Shown: positions 18,166-18,523 of the stretch, piece after piece
How positions within the stretch are numbered: position 1 is the stretch's first letter
Layout of the letters: each line of letters begins with the position of its first letter
NCBI GenBank assembly: GCA_019677205.1
Contig: JAAMXY010001157.1
Location: 7,110-25,632, forward strand
Direction of reading: 5' to 3'
Source: Pinguiococcus pyrenoidosus
Taxonomy: Eukaryota; Sar; Pinguiophyceae; Pinguiochrysidales; Pinguiochrysidaceae
DNA length: 18,523 nt
Position numbers and translations under genes: made by a program
The notes under the pieces: model-generated
Database searches by the model: none
Told to the model about the DNA's origin: nothing
What the model saw: only the letters and a program-made list of their open reading frames with translations

Positions 18166-18523
18166 ATGAACGAGGAGAACAGCGATCGTCCAACGTCCAG
18201 GGCGAATGAGAAGTTAGTTCTCGACGACACTCTGACGTTGGAGCAGTTAAGAAGGAGAACGAGGTCCATCATCACCCACATCATGGGTAGGCGGGGACGT
18301 TATGCCAAATACCATCACCCTGCACTCGAAATAGGAGAGTATCTACAGGGCGGACATCTGATGGAGGCGTACATCCACTTTATGGACAACGCTGACCAAC
18401 GTCACTCCTTCGGATGTTACACGTTCGAGGACGACCAGGTCACCATGGACCCCGACAACGTACCGTTGGCTCTTCCTGCAGTACGCAGAGGCCTTCCGGA
18501 CGGCCTCACATTCGTCGGTCAGC
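18166..18523 (+). CDS. Partial ORF in Gag position of a probable retrotransposon
   Basis: An ATG at 18166 opens 119 complete codons with no stop before the window edge. The protein begins MNEENSDRPTSR, is polar and mixed-charge, has a basic patch (LRRRTRSII and GRRGRYAKYHH), and has no signal peptide or membrane segment. I recognise no domain. Codon use is more AT-tolerant (TTA, AGA, CGT, GAA) than in the neighbouring genes. Its position just after the tRNA-like PBS suggests the start of Gag or a Gag-Pol polyprotein. A host gene first exon is the alternative. Confidence 0.5.
   Translation, partial: MNEENSDRPTSRANEKLVLDDTLTLEQLRRRTRSIITHIMGRRGRYAKYHHPALEIGEYLQGGHLMEAYIHFMDNADQRHSFGCYTFEDDQVTMDPDNVPLALPAVRRGLPDGLTFVGQ

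Larger units (their letters stand above)
17975..18523 (+). mobile_element. Probable LTR retrotransposon, 5' end (partial LTR call, PBS, start of Gag region)
   Basis: The anchor is the primer-binding site at 18130-18147. Before it the sequence reads ATACA then AAAG, compatible with an LTR ending in CA and a 4-nt spacer. A candidate LTR start is TGTGAC at 17975, giving TGT...ACA termini and a 151-bp LTR, but this left boundary is a guess. An open reading frame starts 18 bp after the PBS and reaches the window edge. The second LTR, target-site duplication, protease, RT and integrase would lie outside, so the class (Ty1 or Ty3 type) cannot be told. Confidence 0.55.

Overview
This is nuclear DNA from a GC-rich, intron-containing microbial eukaryote. 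All recognisable genes are eukaryotic (ARPC2, SFT2, SEL1L/HRD3, an inositol-polyphosphate 5-phosphatase). Their coding frames are joined only by short GT-AG introns; I place 27, of 52-271 bp. There are no operons, Shine-Dalgarno sites, rRNA, tRNA or CRISPR arrays. One small protein has a leader that looks like a plastid/thylakoid-lumen signal, which hints at an alga, but the sequence does not fix the lineage.

Layout, left to right. 1-645 (-): 5' part of an alpha/beta hydrolase cut by the left edge. 1208-2270 (-): five-exon conserved protein of unknown function with an AxA-type leader. 2655-3711 (-): SFT2-family Golgi membrane protein, four exons. 4244-9237 (+): seven-exon, about 1479-residue inositol-polyphosphate 5-phosphatase with three PH-like domains, one lying inside the catalytic domain. 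9411-13765 (-): ten-exon, 1129-residue SEL1L/HRD3-type ERAD protein with a Tudor/agenet-like module among its Sel1 repeats. 14296-16051 (+): two-exon TPR protein ending in a villin headpiece. 16144-17603 (-): five-exon ARPC2, the p34 subunit of Arp2/3. From about 17975 to the right edge: probable 5' end of an LTR retrotransposon (tRNA primer-binding site at 18130-18147, then an open Gag-position frame from 18166).

The genes are tightly packed and alternate. Two divergent pairs share intergenic regions of about 530 bp (SFT2/phosphatase; SEL1L/TPR-headpiece). Two convergent pairs are separated by 173 bp and 92 bp. Functionally, three genes serve the secretory and phosphoinositide system (SFT2, 5-phosphatase, SEL1L) and two serve actin (ARPC2 and, by inference, the TPR-headpiece protein). 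No pathway links the whole window.

The most unusual content is domain architecture: a 5-phosphatase fold split by a PH domain, a TPR-villin-headpiece fusion, and an ER-luminal Sel1 protein carrying Tudor-like inserts. All motif spacing was read by eye; no searches or structure predictions were run.
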